Positions 52,956 through 61,520 are shown, counted from the stretch's first letter. The stretch: DNA of 64,000 bases from an uncultured Lachnospira sp. (GCA_910585095.1 CAJUBU010000004.1:100534-164533), one strand, 5' to 3'. Numbers and translations: made by a program. The notes: generated by a model not told the origin, from the sequence alone.

Positions 52956-53543
52956 TTATTTCATATTCAGTTGGATTCGAATTGATTTGTCTTTAACAGG
53001 ATATATTTTTTCTGTTGGTAATTGTTTATCGCTTAATTTTCCATTTTTTCTTTGTTGGTTTAATTTTTGCACAAGTGGGGTTAAATCTTCTATTTTGCAG
53101 ATACTGGTATCTAAAAAGTCTCTCAGAGTACTCCCTTTTAATCCAATTTGAATTGCCGCACGATTGATAGCATTTCCGTTGATATTTCTATCAGGGTCCC
53201 ATTGGCAATACACAGTCGTTTCATCAAAAGCCTTTTCCCATTGTGAACCAGTGTAATTTGTAGAATCGGGCGAGGTTAAAACGGCTTTTTTTAGTAGCTC
53301 ATTAAATTTTGTCTGATATATGTCCAATGCTAAGATACATTCTTGATTTTTTTTGGTTCCCCAATTGGAGCGATACATCATCCAAAGAAAGGATGGTTTT
53401 ATCCAAGTCATACGATTAATGTTAAAGTTTTCACCAAATGTTTGAAGTGCAATCGCTTCTTTGGCAATAATGGAATTGTATGCTTGATAAACTCGGATAC
53501 ATTGTCTGTCATATTGCGCAAATACTTCTTTTATATATTCCAT
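52956..53543 (-). CDS. DUF4291 family protein
   Basis: The 195-residue protein has the clear DUF4291 pattern: IRVYQAYNSIIAKEAIALQTFG, then INRMTWIKPSFLWMMYRSNWG, KKNQECILALDIYQTKF, VYCQWDPDRNINGN and AIQIGLKGSTLRDF. The biochemical role of the family is not established to my knowledge. The ATG at 53543 is chosen since GAGG of the recurrent leader is 7 nt away; the ATG at 53549 is too close. It is convergent with thiN across the IS remnant. Confidence 0.88.
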   Translation of the reverse strand: MEYIKEVFAQYDRQCIRVYQAYNSIIAKEAIALQTFGENFNINRMTWIKPSFLWMMYRSNWGTKKNQECILALDIYQTKFNELLKKAVLTSPDSTNYTGSQWEKAFDETTVYCQWDPDRNINGNAINRAAIQIGLKGSTLRDFLDTSICKIEDLTPLVQKLNQQRKNGKLSDKQLPTEKIYPVKDKSIRIQLNMK

Positions 53544-53610
53544 ATCCATTCCTCATTTCTATGCGAACTTTTGTTTCATAAGTTTGTGTCAAGCAGGGTA
53601 CAGACACAAA
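53544..53610 (-). promoter_or_regulatory. Recurrent structured 5' leader, copy 3 (minus strand)
   Basis: On the minus strand TTTGTGTC (53610-53603) pairs perfectly with GACACAAA (53590-53583) around the 12-nt loop TGTACCCTGCTT. A short linker leads to AAAAGTTCGCATAGAAATGAGG-like sequence (written here only in outline: AAAAG, CGCATAG, AAATGAGG) and the DUF4291 start. The stem and loop ends are conserved; pairing of the loop to the downstream block is weak in this copy. Confidence 0.55.
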
Positions 53611-53786
53611 TTTTATTGGATTTCTTTATTTTCCATTTATCCACCACTTATTTAATGCCTTTATTTTATCATAGATATTGATTGAACTCAACTTATTTTA
53701 CTAAAGTATCAATACGGCAAAGAATTTATTTTTTTAAAGAAGAATCCTATTTATACGAAAATATTATCAAATCTTTTCCTTTATTC

Positions 53787-53813
53787 TTGTATTTTGTGAC
53801 AATTTATTATAAA
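53787..53813 (+). promoter_or_regulatory. Possible promoter of the decarboxylase operon
   Basis: TTGTAT (53787-53792), 15-nt spacer, TATAAA (53808-53813). The spacer is short, so confidence is limited. A GCAG...CTGC hairpin follows at 53827-53845 before the AGGAGG site. The rest of 53611-53786 shows only A+T-rich DNA. Confidence 0.4.
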
Positions 53814-53870
53814 ATAAATAATAATATGCAGTGATTTTTTGCTGCTATAATTTACCAGGAGGTCTAGGAT

Positions 53871-55319
53871 ATGAGTAACACAACATCTGTGTCAGCAAGA
53901 ATGAGGATTGAAGCTATTCTTGACGACAACAGTTTTGTTGAAATTGGTGCTGGTGTAAAAGCAAGAGCTACCAATTTTAACATTGCAGAAAAAGCGGCTC
54001 CATCAGATGGTGTCATTACCGGTTATGGAGTTATCAATGGCAGTCTTGTATACATATATAGTCAGGATGCCACTATTATGAATGGTACAATCGGTGAGAT
54101 GCATGCAAAAAAGATAGCAGGTATCTACGATATGGCTATGAAGATGGGAGCGCCTGTATTAGGTCTGATTGATTGTGCAGGAATAAGGCTTCAGGAGGCC
54201 ACAGATGCTTTGGACGGATTTGGCAAGATTTATAAGATGATGTCTGATGCTTCTGGTGTCATTCCACAGATAACAGCCGTTTATGGAAATTGTGGAGGTG
54301 GACTTGCAGTGCTTGCAGGTTTGTCTGATTTTACATTTATGGAAGAAAAAAATGCAAAATTTTTTGTAAATAGTCCAAATGCACTGGAGGGCAATTATAC
54401 AGAAAAGCTTGATACATCAAGCGCTGTATTTCAAGCAGAATCAGGCGTTGTTGATTTTGTTGGAGATGAGGAGACCATTGCAAATGGTATCAGACAGCTT
54501 GTTTCAATCCTTCCAGCAAATAATAATACAGACAATAGTACAGATACACAAGATGACTTAAATCGAGTTTGTCCTGATATGGCGGCAGAGATTGCTGATC
54601 CAGCATTGGCACTTGCTGATATTTCCGATGATAATTTATTTATTGAAGTAAAGGCGGCCTATGCGAAAGAGATGGTTACAGGATTTATTCAAATTGATGG
54701 TATGACTGTTGGAGCTGTTGCAAACAGAACTGCATTGTTTGATGATGAAGGCAGTAAAGCGACAGAGTTTGATGCCGTTATCTCAACAGATGGTGCATAT
54801 AAAGCGGCTGATTTTGTAACATTTTGCAATGCGTTTGCGATTCCAGTTGTGACGTTTACCAATGTAAAAGGGTTTGAAGCAACAGTGCGAAGTGAGAGAA
54901 CGATTGCAAAGGCACTTGCTAAACTTACATATGCGTTTGCAAATGCAGATGTTCCAAAAGTAAATATTATAACAGGTGAAGCTTATGGCAGTGCTTATGT
55001 CTCAATGAATTCAAAGTCTATTGGCGCAGATATGACTTATGCGTGGAGCAATGCAAGCATAGGAATGATGGATGCCTCATTGGCAGCTAAGATTATGTAT
55101 GCAGATGAATTGGCTGCATCAAAAGATGTGTCTGCAACAATTTCGCAAAAGGCTTCAGAATATGCTGCTTTGCAGACAGGCGTTGAGTCGGCAGCCGCAA
55201 GAGGTTATGTTGATGCTATTATTGAACCTGAAGATACAAGAAAATATATTGCAGCAGCTCTTGAGATGCTTTATTTTAAGAGAGAATTGCGTATAGAAAA
55301 AAAGCATGGCACAGTTTAA
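53871..55319 (+). CDS. Carboxyl-CoA-type carboxyltransferase (MmdA/AccD-A-like)
   Basis: The 482-residue protein is of the PF01039 carboxyltransferase type with both crotonase-like halves. The first half has VITGYGVINGSLVYIYSQDATIM, GLIDCAGIRLQEATDALDGFG and YGNCGGGLAVLAGLSDF (oxyanion loop). The second has TVGAVANRTALFDDEG, VTFTNVKGFEATVRSE and GSAYVSMNSKSIGADMTYAW. It would move CO2 between a carboxyl-CoA (methylmalonyl-, malonyl- or glutaconyl-CoA) and carrier biotin. At 482 residues it is somewhat shorter than typical MmdA (~510). It heads an operon that also encodes an oxaloacetate-type subunit. AGGAGG precedes the ATG. Confidence 0.85.
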   Translation: MSNTTSVSARMRIEAILDDNSFVEIGAGVKARATNFNIAEKAAPSDGVITGYGVINGSLVYIYSQDATIMNGTIGEMHAKKIAGIYDMAMKMGAPVLGLIDCAGIRLQEATDALDGFGKIYKMMSDASGVIPQITAVYGNCGGGLAVLAGLSDFTFMEEKNAKFFVNSPNALEGNYTEKLDTSSAVFQAESGVVDFVGDEETIANGIRQLVSILPANNNTDNSTDTQDDLNRVCPDMAAEIADPALALADISDDNLFIEVKAAYAKEMVTGFIQIDGMTVGAVANRTALFDDEGSKATEFDAVISTDGAYKAADFVTFCNAFAIPVVTFTNVKGFEATVRSERTIAKALAKLTYAFANADVPKVNIITGEAYGSAYVSMNSKSIGADMTYAWSNASIGMMDASLAAKIMYADELAASKDVSATISQKASEYAALQTGVESAAARGYVDAIIEPEDTRKYIAAALEMLYFKRELRIEKKHGTV

Positions 55320-55337
55320 TAGTAGGAGATAGACAAT

Positions 55338-56150
55338 ATGAAAAATAAGAGTATTAAGAAATTCTTATTGTTGCTTTGCACGATTGTCTGTGCGTTTTCA
55401 TTGACAGCTTGTTCAGACCAGATTTCTTCAAGTAAAACAAAGGAATCTGTAAAAGAGAGCAATCTGAGTATCGTTTCAGATAATATTACTGCATGGGCAG
55501 TAGGTGTTATCAGCTATCTTAACGATGCCTCTGATGATGAAATCAAAGCAGATGCAGAAAGTGCCAGAGGATTAGGAGATATTGATGGCAATCGTTATAT
55601 TGTTAATATGTCTGGCATGAATGTTGCAACAGTAGAATTTTATAATGGATGGGTGAAAACCCGTGAGGATTTAGGAAGATTAGTTTCTATAGATAATGCA
55701 AAAGTAGAAATCAGCAAAGAAACAGGTACTTTGTGTACAATCGTGATTAATGCTACATATGAAAAAAGAAAATGTGATTTTGAGTTAGTGATTGACGAGG
55801 AATATAGCCTTTCAAGTGCAGCGATTAATCCAACCTATACAACAGGCGAGAAGATGCAAAAAGCTGCTTTAAATACTTTAATTGGTATTTCAACAGTCTT
55901 TATTGTATTGATATTTATTTCGTTTATTATTTATCTTCTCAAATTTGTTAATGTTATTGGAAAGAAAGAAGATAAAACACAAGAACCAACGAAAGAGAAC
56001 AGCACAAATACGGCAACGAATCCAGTTATTTTGGAGGAGGAGAGCGAAGAAGATGATTTGGAATTGATTGCTGTTATTGCAGCAGCAATTGCAGAGGCAG
56101 AAGGCACTTCGCCTGAAGGTCTTGTTGTGCGTTCTATCCGAAGAAGATAG
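55338..56150 (+). CDS. OadG-family gamma subunit with N-terminal lipoprotein domain
   Basis: The 270-residue protein starts with a lipoprotein signal (KKFLLLLCTIVCAFSLTACS, lipobox LTAC). An extracytoplasmic alpha/beta domain of ~140 residues follows, then one membrane helix (ALNTLIGISTVFIVLIFISF, about residues 178-205) and an acidic C-terminal tail ending LELIAVIAAAIAEAEG, which is the OadG-like cytoplasmic motif. Classical OadG is only ~80-120 residues with just the helix and tail, so the secreted lipoprotein domain is an addition. It likely anchors and assembles the decarboxylase complex at the membrane. Confidence 0.75.
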   Translation: MKNKSIKKFLLLLCTIVCAFSLTACSDQISSSKTKESVKESNLSIVSDNITAWAVGVISYLNDASDDEIKADAESARGLGDIDGNRYIVNMSGMNVATVEFYNGWVKTREDLGRLVSIDNAKVEISKETGTLCTIVINATYEKRKCDFELVIDEEYSLSSAAINPTYTTGEKMQKAALNTLIGISTVFIVLIFISFIIYLLKFVNVIGKKEDKTQEPTKENSTNTATNPVILEEESEEDDLELIAVIAAAIAEAEGTSPEGLVVRSIRRR

Positions 56151-56220
56151 TCTTTTCAATGGAGTATAAAGGATATAAGGATTAAATATGAAAAGATTAA
56201 ATAAATTTTAAACATTTAAA

Positions 56221-56288
56221 GAAAGGGGAGTCTACTAAAAATATGTTAAAATGTATTATAATATATTTTTAGCAGCAGGATAATCGAT
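56221..56288 (+). promoter_or_regulatory. Hairpin-interrupted leader, biotin carrier copy
   Basis: GAAAGGGG (56221-56228) is followed by a perfect 10-bp stem, CTAAAAATAT (56235-56244) with ATATTTTTAG (56263-56272), then CAGCAGGATAA and the ATG. It matches the kdgK leader in the GAAAGGGGA start and the ATATTTTTAGCAGCA hairpin end. Here an AGGA near the ATG could also serve as ribosome site. Short frames (starts at 56243 and 56251) lie inside. Confidence 0.5.
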
Positions 56289-56654
56289 ATGAAAAACTAT
56301 ACAATTACTGTTAATGGTAATGTTTATGATGTTACTGTAGAAGAGGGACAGACAGGTGGAGCCGTTGCAAGCGCTCCAGCAGCAAAAAAAGCAGCGCCAA
56401 AGGCAGCTCCTAAAGCAGTAGCGCAGGCAGGTGCGCAAGGTGCCGTTAAGGTTGCAGCGCCAATGCAGGGCAAGATTCTTAAAGTTGCAGTAGCACCTGG
56501 TTCTGCCGTTAAGAAAGGCGATGTATTGCTGATTCTTGAGGCGATGAAGATGGAAAATGAGATTAGCGCACCACAAGATGGTACAATAGCAACTATTGAA
56601 TGTGCAGTTGGTGATTCAGTGGAAACAGGTAAAGTTTTAGTTTCTATGAACTAA
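56289..56654 (+). CDS. Biotin carboxyl carrier protein (decarboxylase delta/1.3S type)
   Basis: The 121-residue protein has a short N-terminal strand region (YTITVNGNVYDVTVEEG), an Ala/Pro/Lys-rich hinge (AKKAAPKAAPKAVAQAG) and a C-terminal biotinyl domain with APMQGKILKVAVAPG and the biotinylation site EAMKMEN. It carries CO2 between the carboxyltransferases and the membrane pump. It is the only biotin domain in the operon, so it must serve both transferase subunits. Confidence 0.93.
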   Translation: MKNYTITVNGNVYDVTVEEGQTGGAVASAPAAKKAAPKAAPKAVAQAGAQGAVKVAAPMQGKILKVAVAPGSAVKKGDVLLILEAMKMENEISAPQDGTIATIECAVGDSVETGKVLVSMN

Positions 56655-56703
56655 CATTTGCCGTGAAAGAATTAAATGTTCGTTGATAACTGGAGGTTAA
56701 AAG

Positions 56704-57855
56704 ATGAGTTATATTATAACAACATTGGGAAACCTTGTTCAGCAATCCGCCTTTTTTGGACTTACATGGGGCAATTTTTTAATGATTGGTGTTGCATTGT
56801 TTTTCTTGTTTTTGGCGATTAAAAAAGGATACGAACCTCTGCTTTTAGTACCTATTTCATTTGGTATGCTGCTTGTTAATATGTATCCAGATATTATGTT
56901 GACGATTGAAGACTCAAATAGTGGAGTAGGTGGATTATTACATTATTTCTATCTGTTAGATGAATGGAGTATATTACCATCACTTATTTTCTTGGGTGTT
57001 GGAGCCATGACTGATTTTGGTCCGTTGATTGCCAATCCAAAGAGTTTTCTTTTGGGCGCTGCCGCTCAGTTTGGTATATTTGCTGCTTATATTTTGGCAA
57101 TCTTTATGGGATTTCCTGATAAAGCAGCTGCAGCAATTTCTATTATTGGTGGTGCCGATGGTCCTACATCGATTTTCCTTGCTGGAAAGCTTGGTCAAAC
57201 AAAATATATGGGACCAATTGCGGTTGCGGCATATTCCTATATGTCACTTGTTCCAATTATTCAGCCGCCAATTATGAAGCTTCTTACAACAGATAAGGAA
57301 CGAAAAATTAAAATGGAACAGTTAAGACCTGTTTCTAAGCTTGAAAAGATTTTGTTCCCTATTATTGTTACAGTGGTTGTTGTATTGATATTGCCAACAA
57401 CAGCTCCACTTGTAGGTATGCTTATGCTTGGTAATTTATTTAAGGAAAGCGGCGTTGTAAAACAGCTTACAGAAACTGCTTCTAATGCACTGATGTATAT
57501 TGTTGTTATTATACTTGGTACATCGGTTGGCGCTACAACAAGTGCAGAGGCATTCTTGAATTGGGATACATTAAAGATTGTTGCACTTGGATTGGTTGCA
57601 TTTGCTTTTGGTACAGCAGCTGGCGTCTTGTTTGGAAAGTTAATGTGCAAGGTTACGAATGGCAAGGTAAATCCGCTGATTGGTTCAGCAGGTGTGTCAG
57701 CGGTGCCAATGGCGGCACGTGTATCTCAGAAAGTTGGTCAGGAAGCAGACCCTTCAAACTTCTTGCTGATGCATGCAATGGGTCCAAACGTTGCAGGCGT
57801 TATTGGTACGGCGGTTGCCGCAGGTACATTTATGGCGATGTTTGGAGTCATGTAA
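56704..57855 (+). CDS. Sodium-translocating decarboxylase beta subunit (OadB/MmdB/GcdB)
   Basis: The 383-residue integral membrane protein has the conserved beta-subunit stretches FLGVGAMTDFGPLIANPKS, IIGGADGPTSIFLAGKL, SYMSLVPIIQPPIMKLLTT, VGATTSAEAFLN and GVSAVPMAARVSQKVGQEADPSNFLLMHAMGPNVAGVIGTA. It decarboxylates carboxybiotin and couples this to Na+ export. It has about nine to eleven membrane segments. Family is certain; which acid feeds it depends on the alpha subunit. Confidence 0.94.
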   Translation: MSYIITTLGNLVQQSAFFGLTWGNFLMIGVALFFLFLAIKKGYEPLLLVPISFGMLLVNMYPDIMLTIEDSNSGVGGLLHYFYLLDEWSILPSLIFLGVGAMTDFGPLIANPKSFLLGAAAQFGIFAAYILAIFMGFPDKAAAAISIIGGADGPTSIFLAGKLGQTKYMGPIAVAAYSYMSLVPIIQPPIMKLLTTDKERKIKMEQLRPVSKLEKILFPIIVTVVVVLILPTTAPLVGMLMLGNLFKESGVVKQLTETASNALMYIVVIILGTSVGATTSAEAFLNWDTLKIVALGLVAFAFGTAAGVLFGKLMCKVTNGKVNPLIGSAGVSAVPMAARVSQKVGQEADPSNFLLMHAMGPNVAGVIGTAVAAGTFMAMFGVM

Positions 57856-57869
57856 TAATTAAAGTCTAG

Positions 57870-57955
57870 GAAAGGAAAAGCTATTTAGATGAAAAATAAA
57901 TCATCAAACATATATTGTTATAGTAATATATGTTTTTTAGTAGCAGGAGATTAAA
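57870..57955 (+). promoter_or_regulatory. Hairpin leader and upstream frame, oadA-like copy
   Basis: GAAAGGAAAAG (57870-57880) is followed by ACATATATT (57908-57916) pairing with AATATATGT (57925-57933), then TTTTTTAGTAGCAGGAG and the ATG. The layout and the TTTTTAG(C/T)AGCA end match the kdgK and biotin carrier leaders. A 21-codon upstream frame (ATG 57889 to TAA 57954) stops one base before the oadA-like start, so translational coupling is possible. Confidence 0.45.
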
Positions 57956-59374
57956 ATGGCAGAACAGGTTAAAAAACCATTAAAGATAACGGAAACGGTA
58001 TTAAGAGATGCACATCAGTCACTTATTGCTACAAGAATGACAACCGAGCAGATGTTGCCAATTATTGATAAGATGGATAAAGTTGGCTATCATTCCGTAG
58101 AATGTTGGGGTGGTGCAACATTTGATGCCTCTCTTCGTTTCTTAAAGGAAGACCCATGGGAGCGACTTAGAAAATTAAAAGATGGTTTTAAAAACACAAA
58201 GCTTCAAATGCTTTTTAGAGGTCAAAATATTTTAGGATACAATCATTATTCGGATGATGTTGTTGAATATTTTGTACAGAAATCCATTGCAAATGGTATT
58301 GATATTATCCGTATTTTTGACTGTTTTAACGATTTAAGAAATTTAAAAACAGCTGTCAGTGCAGCCAAGAAAGAAAAAGGTCACGCTCAGATTGCGCTTT
58401 CTTATACATTGGGTGATGCTTATACATTGAACTATTGGAAAGAAACAGCAAAGAAAATTGAAGATATGGGCGCTGATTCAATCTGTATAAAGGATATGGC
58501 AGGTCTTTTGGTTCCTTATAAGGCAACAGAGCTTGTACAGGCATTAAAGGATGGTTCATCTCTCCCTATTCAGATGCATACACATTATACATCAGGTGTG
58601 GCTTCAATGACATATTTAAAGGCTGTTGAGGCAGGAGCCGACGTGATTGATACAGCAATGTCACCATTCTCAATGGGAACATCACAGCCAGCGACAGAAG
58701 TTATGGTAGAAACATTTAAGGGTACTTGTTATGATACAGGTCTTGACCAGAATCTTTTGGCTGAAATTGCCAATTACTTCCAGCCAATGCGTGAGGAGGC
58801 TCTAAAGAGTGGTCTTATGAATACAAAGGTGCTTGGCGTTAATATCAAGACACTTCTTTACCAAGTTCCAGGCGGTATGCTTTCTAATCTTGTTTCACAG
58901 TTAAAAGAAGCAGGTGCTGAAGATAAGTATCAAGCAGTGCTTGAGGAGATTCCAAGAGTGCGTAAAGATTATGGCGAGCCACCACTTGTTACACCTTCAT
59001 CACAAATTGTTGGTACGCAGGCTGTATTAAATGTATTACAGGGTGAGCGATATAAGATGATTACAAAAGAGTCAAAGAAGGTTCTTGCCGGCGAATTTGG
59101 TCAGACTGTAAAGCCATTTAACAAGGAAGTGCAGAAAAAGGCGATTGGTGATACCAAGCCAATTACCTGCCGTCCAGCCGATAATATCAAGCCACAGCTT
59201 GAAAACTTTAAGAAAGACCCAATTGTTCAGCAATATGCAAAACAAGAAGAAGATGTACTTTCTTATGCATTGTTCCCAGCAGTAGCAACAGAATTTTTTA
59301 AATACAGAGAAGCACAGACAACAAAGGTTGACCCAAAGGTGGCTGACACACAAAATAAGGCATATCCAGTGTAA
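57956..59374 (+). CDS. Oxaloacetate decarboxylase alpha / transcarboxylase 5S-type subunit
   Basis: The 472-residue protein has the carboxyltransferase TIM barrel: TETVLRDAHQSLIATRM, VECWGGATFDASLRFLKEDPWERLR, MLFRGQNILGYNHYSDDVV, IRIFDCFNDLRN, MGADSICIKDMAGLL, and HTHYTSG metal ligands. It has the PYC_OADA domain but no C-terminal biotinyl domain, that being the separate gene at 56289. It would exchange CO2 between oxaloacetate/pyruvate and biotin. Together with the MmdA-like subunit this matches the 5S+12S+1.3S set of propionibacterial transcarboxylase, plus a Na+ pump. Confidence 0.9.
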   Translation: MAEQVKKPLKITETVLRDAHQSLIATRMTTEQMLPIIDKMDKVGYHSVECWGGATFDASLRFLKEDPWERLRKLKDGFKNTKLQMLFRGQNILGYNHYSDDVVEYFVQKSIANGIDIIRIFDCFNDLRNLKTAVSAAKKEKGHAQIALSYTLGDAYTLNYWKETAKKIEDMGADSICIKDMAGLLVPYKATELVQALKDGSSLPIQMHTHYTSGVASMTYLKAVEAGADVIDTAMSPFSMGTSQPATEVMVETFKGTCYDTGLDQNLLAEIANYFQPMREEALKSGLMNTKVLGVNIKTLLYQVPGGMLSNLVSQLKEAGAEDKYQAVLEEIPRVRKDYGEPPLVTPSSQIVGTQAVLNVLQGERYKMITKESKKVLAGEFGQTVKPFNKEVQKKAIGDTKPITCRPADNIKPQLENFKKDPIVQQYAKQEEDVLSYALFPAVATEFFKYREAQTTKVDPKVADTQNKAYPV

Positions 59375-59453
59375 AATAGTATAAATAATATGGATATAGC
59401 AGTATAAGTGAAATAAATAAATTATTAATAAATAAAATAAGATATATGATTAT

Positions 59454-59484
59454 GGGCTGTCAAGTAAAAATGATAGCCCTTCAT
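59454..59484 (+). terminator. Hairpin ending the decarboxylase operon
   Basis: GGGCTGTCA (59454-59462) pairs with TGATAGCCC (59471-59479), followed by TTCATTTAT. T run is weak. It shares the GGCTGTCA arm with the longer palindromes elsewhere. The rest of the 59375-59677 gap is A+T-rich; TTGACA at 59536 and TATAAT near 59563 occur but with a spacer too long for a normal promoter. Confidence 0.6.
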
Positions 59485-59677
59485 TTATATGATAAAGTTT
59501 ATGTATAAATAGTAAAGAGGATTGCAAATATTTATTTGACATTTTTTTATAGAATATGAGATTATAATTTGCAACTACTAAAGTAGACAGGAAAAATCAG
59601 TTTTTAAATATGCGTTGCGGGCAGCAGATAAACATTTTATAATCAAATATATAAATGGGAGTTTGCGGAGGGAAAGT

Positions 59678-60187
59678 ATGATACTTGAAACAGAACGATT
59701 GTATTTTAGGGAGATGAATCAAGCAGATTTCAATTCTTTGTGTGAAATTTTACAGGATGAAGATACAATGTATGCGTATGAGGGTGCTTTCAACGATAAT
59801 GAAGTACAAGAATGGCTTGACAGACAGATTTCTCGTTATCAAAAATGGAATTTTGGTTTATGGGCAGTAATATTGAAAGAGACAGATACAATGATTGGTC
59901 AGTGCGGGCTTACAATGCAGGCATGGAAAGATATGGAAGTGTTGGAGATAGGCTATCTTTTCAACCGGTTATATTGGCATAAAGGTTATGCAACAGAAGC
60001 AGCGAAAGCATGTAAAAAATATGCTTTTGAAGTTTTAAAGGCAGATGAAGTTTGTTCTATCATTAGAGATATAAATATTGCATCTCAAAATGTGGCTATT
60101 AGAAATGATATGACAATAATAGATACTTGGACAAAACATTATCGAGGTGTAGATATGCCACATTATCGCTATGTCACACGGCATTAA
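59678..60187 (+). CDS. GNAT acetyltransferase (RimJ/RimL type)
   Basis: The 169-residue protein has LETERLYFREMNQADFNSL at the start, the acceptor-side WLDRQISRYQKWNFGLWAVI, IGQCGLTM, and the acetyl-CoA-binding region IGYLFNRLYWHKGYATEAAKACKKYAF, typical of the Acetyltransf_3 group. It would N-acetylate a protein or small amine; substrate unknown. ATG 59678 follows GGAGGG; an in-frame TTG further upstream is unlikely. Confidence 0.88.
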   Translation: MILETERLYFREMNQADFNSLCEILQDEDTMYAYEGAFNDNEVQEWLDRQISRYQKWNFGLWAVILKETDTMIGQCGLTMQAWKDMEVLEIGYLFNRLYWHKGYATEAAKACKKYAFEVLKADEVCSIIRDINIASQNVAIRNDMTIIDTWTKHYRGVDMPHYRYVTRH

Positions 60188-60262
60188 TAATTCTAGTTTA
60201 TAGAATAGTTAAGAAAATTAAAATTAGTAAATATAAATTATTATAGAGCAGAAAGGGAAATT

Positions 60263-60763
60263 ATGTATAATGAATTAACAAAAAGCGACATTAAAAAAAT
60301 GGAAGAAGAGATAGAGTATAGAATCCATGTTGTAAGAAAAGAGGCATTGGAAGATGTAAAGACAGCTAGGGCGCATGGAGATTTAAGTGAAAATTTTGAA
60401 TATCATGCTGCAAAAAGAGAAAAAAATAGAAATGAAAGCAGAATAAGATATCTGCAAAAAATGATAAAAACAGCAACAGTTATATCGGATGACTCAGCAG
60501 CGGATGAAGTGGGGATTAACAATACAGTGAATTTATATTTTGAAGATGATGACTGTATAGAAACTTATAAAATTGTTACAACGATAAGGAGCGATTCTCT
60601 TGAAGGTTATGTCAGTATTGAGTCTCCATTAGGCAAGGCAGTGCTTGGGCATAAAGTTGGCGATAGGGTGCTTGTTGAGGTTAATTCCAATGTGAATTAT
60701 TATGTACAAATTAAGTCTATTGTCAATTCGGATGATTCAGAAGATAAAATTCAGTCCTATTAG
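60263..60763 (+). CDS. GreA/GreB-family transcript cleavage factor
   Basis: The 166-residue protein has the N-terminal coiled coil (residues ~5-75) with the ARAHGDLSENFEYHAAKREKNRNESRI tip bearing the acidic residues that coordinate the second metal in RNA polymerase, and a C-terminal FKBP-like domain ending GKAVLGHKVGDRVLVEV. GreA rescues backtracked polymerase. It is standalone rather than in the usual greA context, so it may be a second Gre paralogue. Confidence 0.88.
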   Translation: MYNELTKSDIKKMEEEIEYRIHVVRKEALEDVKTARAHGDLSENFEYHAAKREKNRNESRIRYLQKMIKTATVISDDSAADEVGINNTVNLYFEDDDCIETYKIVTTIRSDSLEGYVSIESPLGKAVLGHKVGDRVLVEVNSNVNYYVQIKSIVNSDDSEDKIQSY

Positions 60764-60788
60764 TTCACTTGAACAGAAAGGAATAGAT

Positions 60789-61454
60789 ATGTTGGCAATT
60801 TTAATGATTGAGATGGAATGGTATAAAAAAGATCGCACGCCGACTGGAGCAGTGTTACGACAGCAATATTATATGCCAAAAAAAATTGATAAGCATGTAA
60901 ATCTTTCTGGAACAGGCATTTTTTATAAACGTTGTTGTTATTGTCAAAATGGAGAAAATATTTCTTCAAATGAAGATATTACAGAAGTGTTGATTTATAA
61001 AAAACATAAAAGAGAAGCATTTACAGGTTCTGATGAAAAACAGATGCGTTTAGCGATGTTAGGTTCAAAAAGAAGAAAAAAAGAACAAGGATTTTTTTAT
61101 ACGATTGATCAGTTAAATATTCCTTGTCTTGCAATAAATGAAGAAGGCAAAAATAGCTATCGTATAAAATGGTATGATAATATGCAGGGAAAGCCTAGAC
61201 GCAAAGGTGGAAATGAAGATTTTGGAAAAAAGGGAACACAATTTGCAGGGCAGCCTAATGTATTAAATGAAACAGCGTTTATTTTAGAGGAAGGGCAGTC
61301 TGGTTTATTAAAATATAATTACCGCCATACCTATTATCAGGGACAGTGGTATAAATGTTACTATGTTTATATGGTAAATGAAAATAAATTAACATATGAT
61401 ATTTTTTTAAGAAATTATGATTATGAGTATAATCAATTAGCGGATTTATTTTAA
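60789..61454 (+). CDS. Unrecognised 221-residue protein
   Basis: The ATG at 60789 lies behind AAAGGA, 25 nt after the Gre-type gene, so the two are probably co-transcribed. The protein opens MLAILMIEMEWYKKDRTPTG, has an isolated CCYCQNG segment and a basic stretch SKRRKKEQG in the first half, and becomes Tyr-rich toward the C-terminus (YNYRHTYYQGQWYKCYYVY). No signal peptide or clear membrane span. Codon use resembles neighbours, so it is likely a real gene. I do not recognise a family. An in-frame ATG at 60702 inside the upstream gene is less likely. Confidence 0.6.
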   Translation: MLAILMIEMEWYKKDRTPTGAVLRQQYYMPKKIDKHVNLSGTGIFYKRCCYCQNGENISSNEDITEVLIYKKHKREAFTGSDEKQMRLAMLGSKRRKKEQGFFYTIDQLNIPCLAINEEGKNSYRIKWYDNMQGKPRRKGGNEDFGKKGTQFAGQPNVLNETAFILEEGQSGLLKYNYRHTYYQGQWYKCYYVYMVNENKLTYDIFLRNYDYEYNQLADLF

Positions 61455-61484
61455 TCTCATCAAGGAAGTATCTAGGTGATTTAA

Positions 61485-61520
61485 GCAAGCAGCGTGGTGG
61501 ATTGCGAATATCCGCTTAAC
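61485..61520. repeat. Dispersed 36-bp element, copy 2
   Basis: Opens GCAAGCAGCG and ends ATCCGCTTAAC, matching the element at 22101-22136 with about three differences, and also lying just after a gene. It can fold with GGAT pairing to ATCC and TTAAGC to GCTTAA. Confidence 0.7.

Noticed and set aside
56243..56272. Nine-codon leader peptide frame in the biotin carrier leader
   Set aside because: The frame is not kept in the kdgK copy, which has no start codon in the equivalent place; the shared bases are better explained by the hairpin.
59536..59568. Promoter TTGACA...TATAAT before the acetyltransferase gene
   Set aside because: The hexamers are good but about 21 nt apart, too far for a normal sigma-A promoter, so it is mentioned only in the intergenic description.
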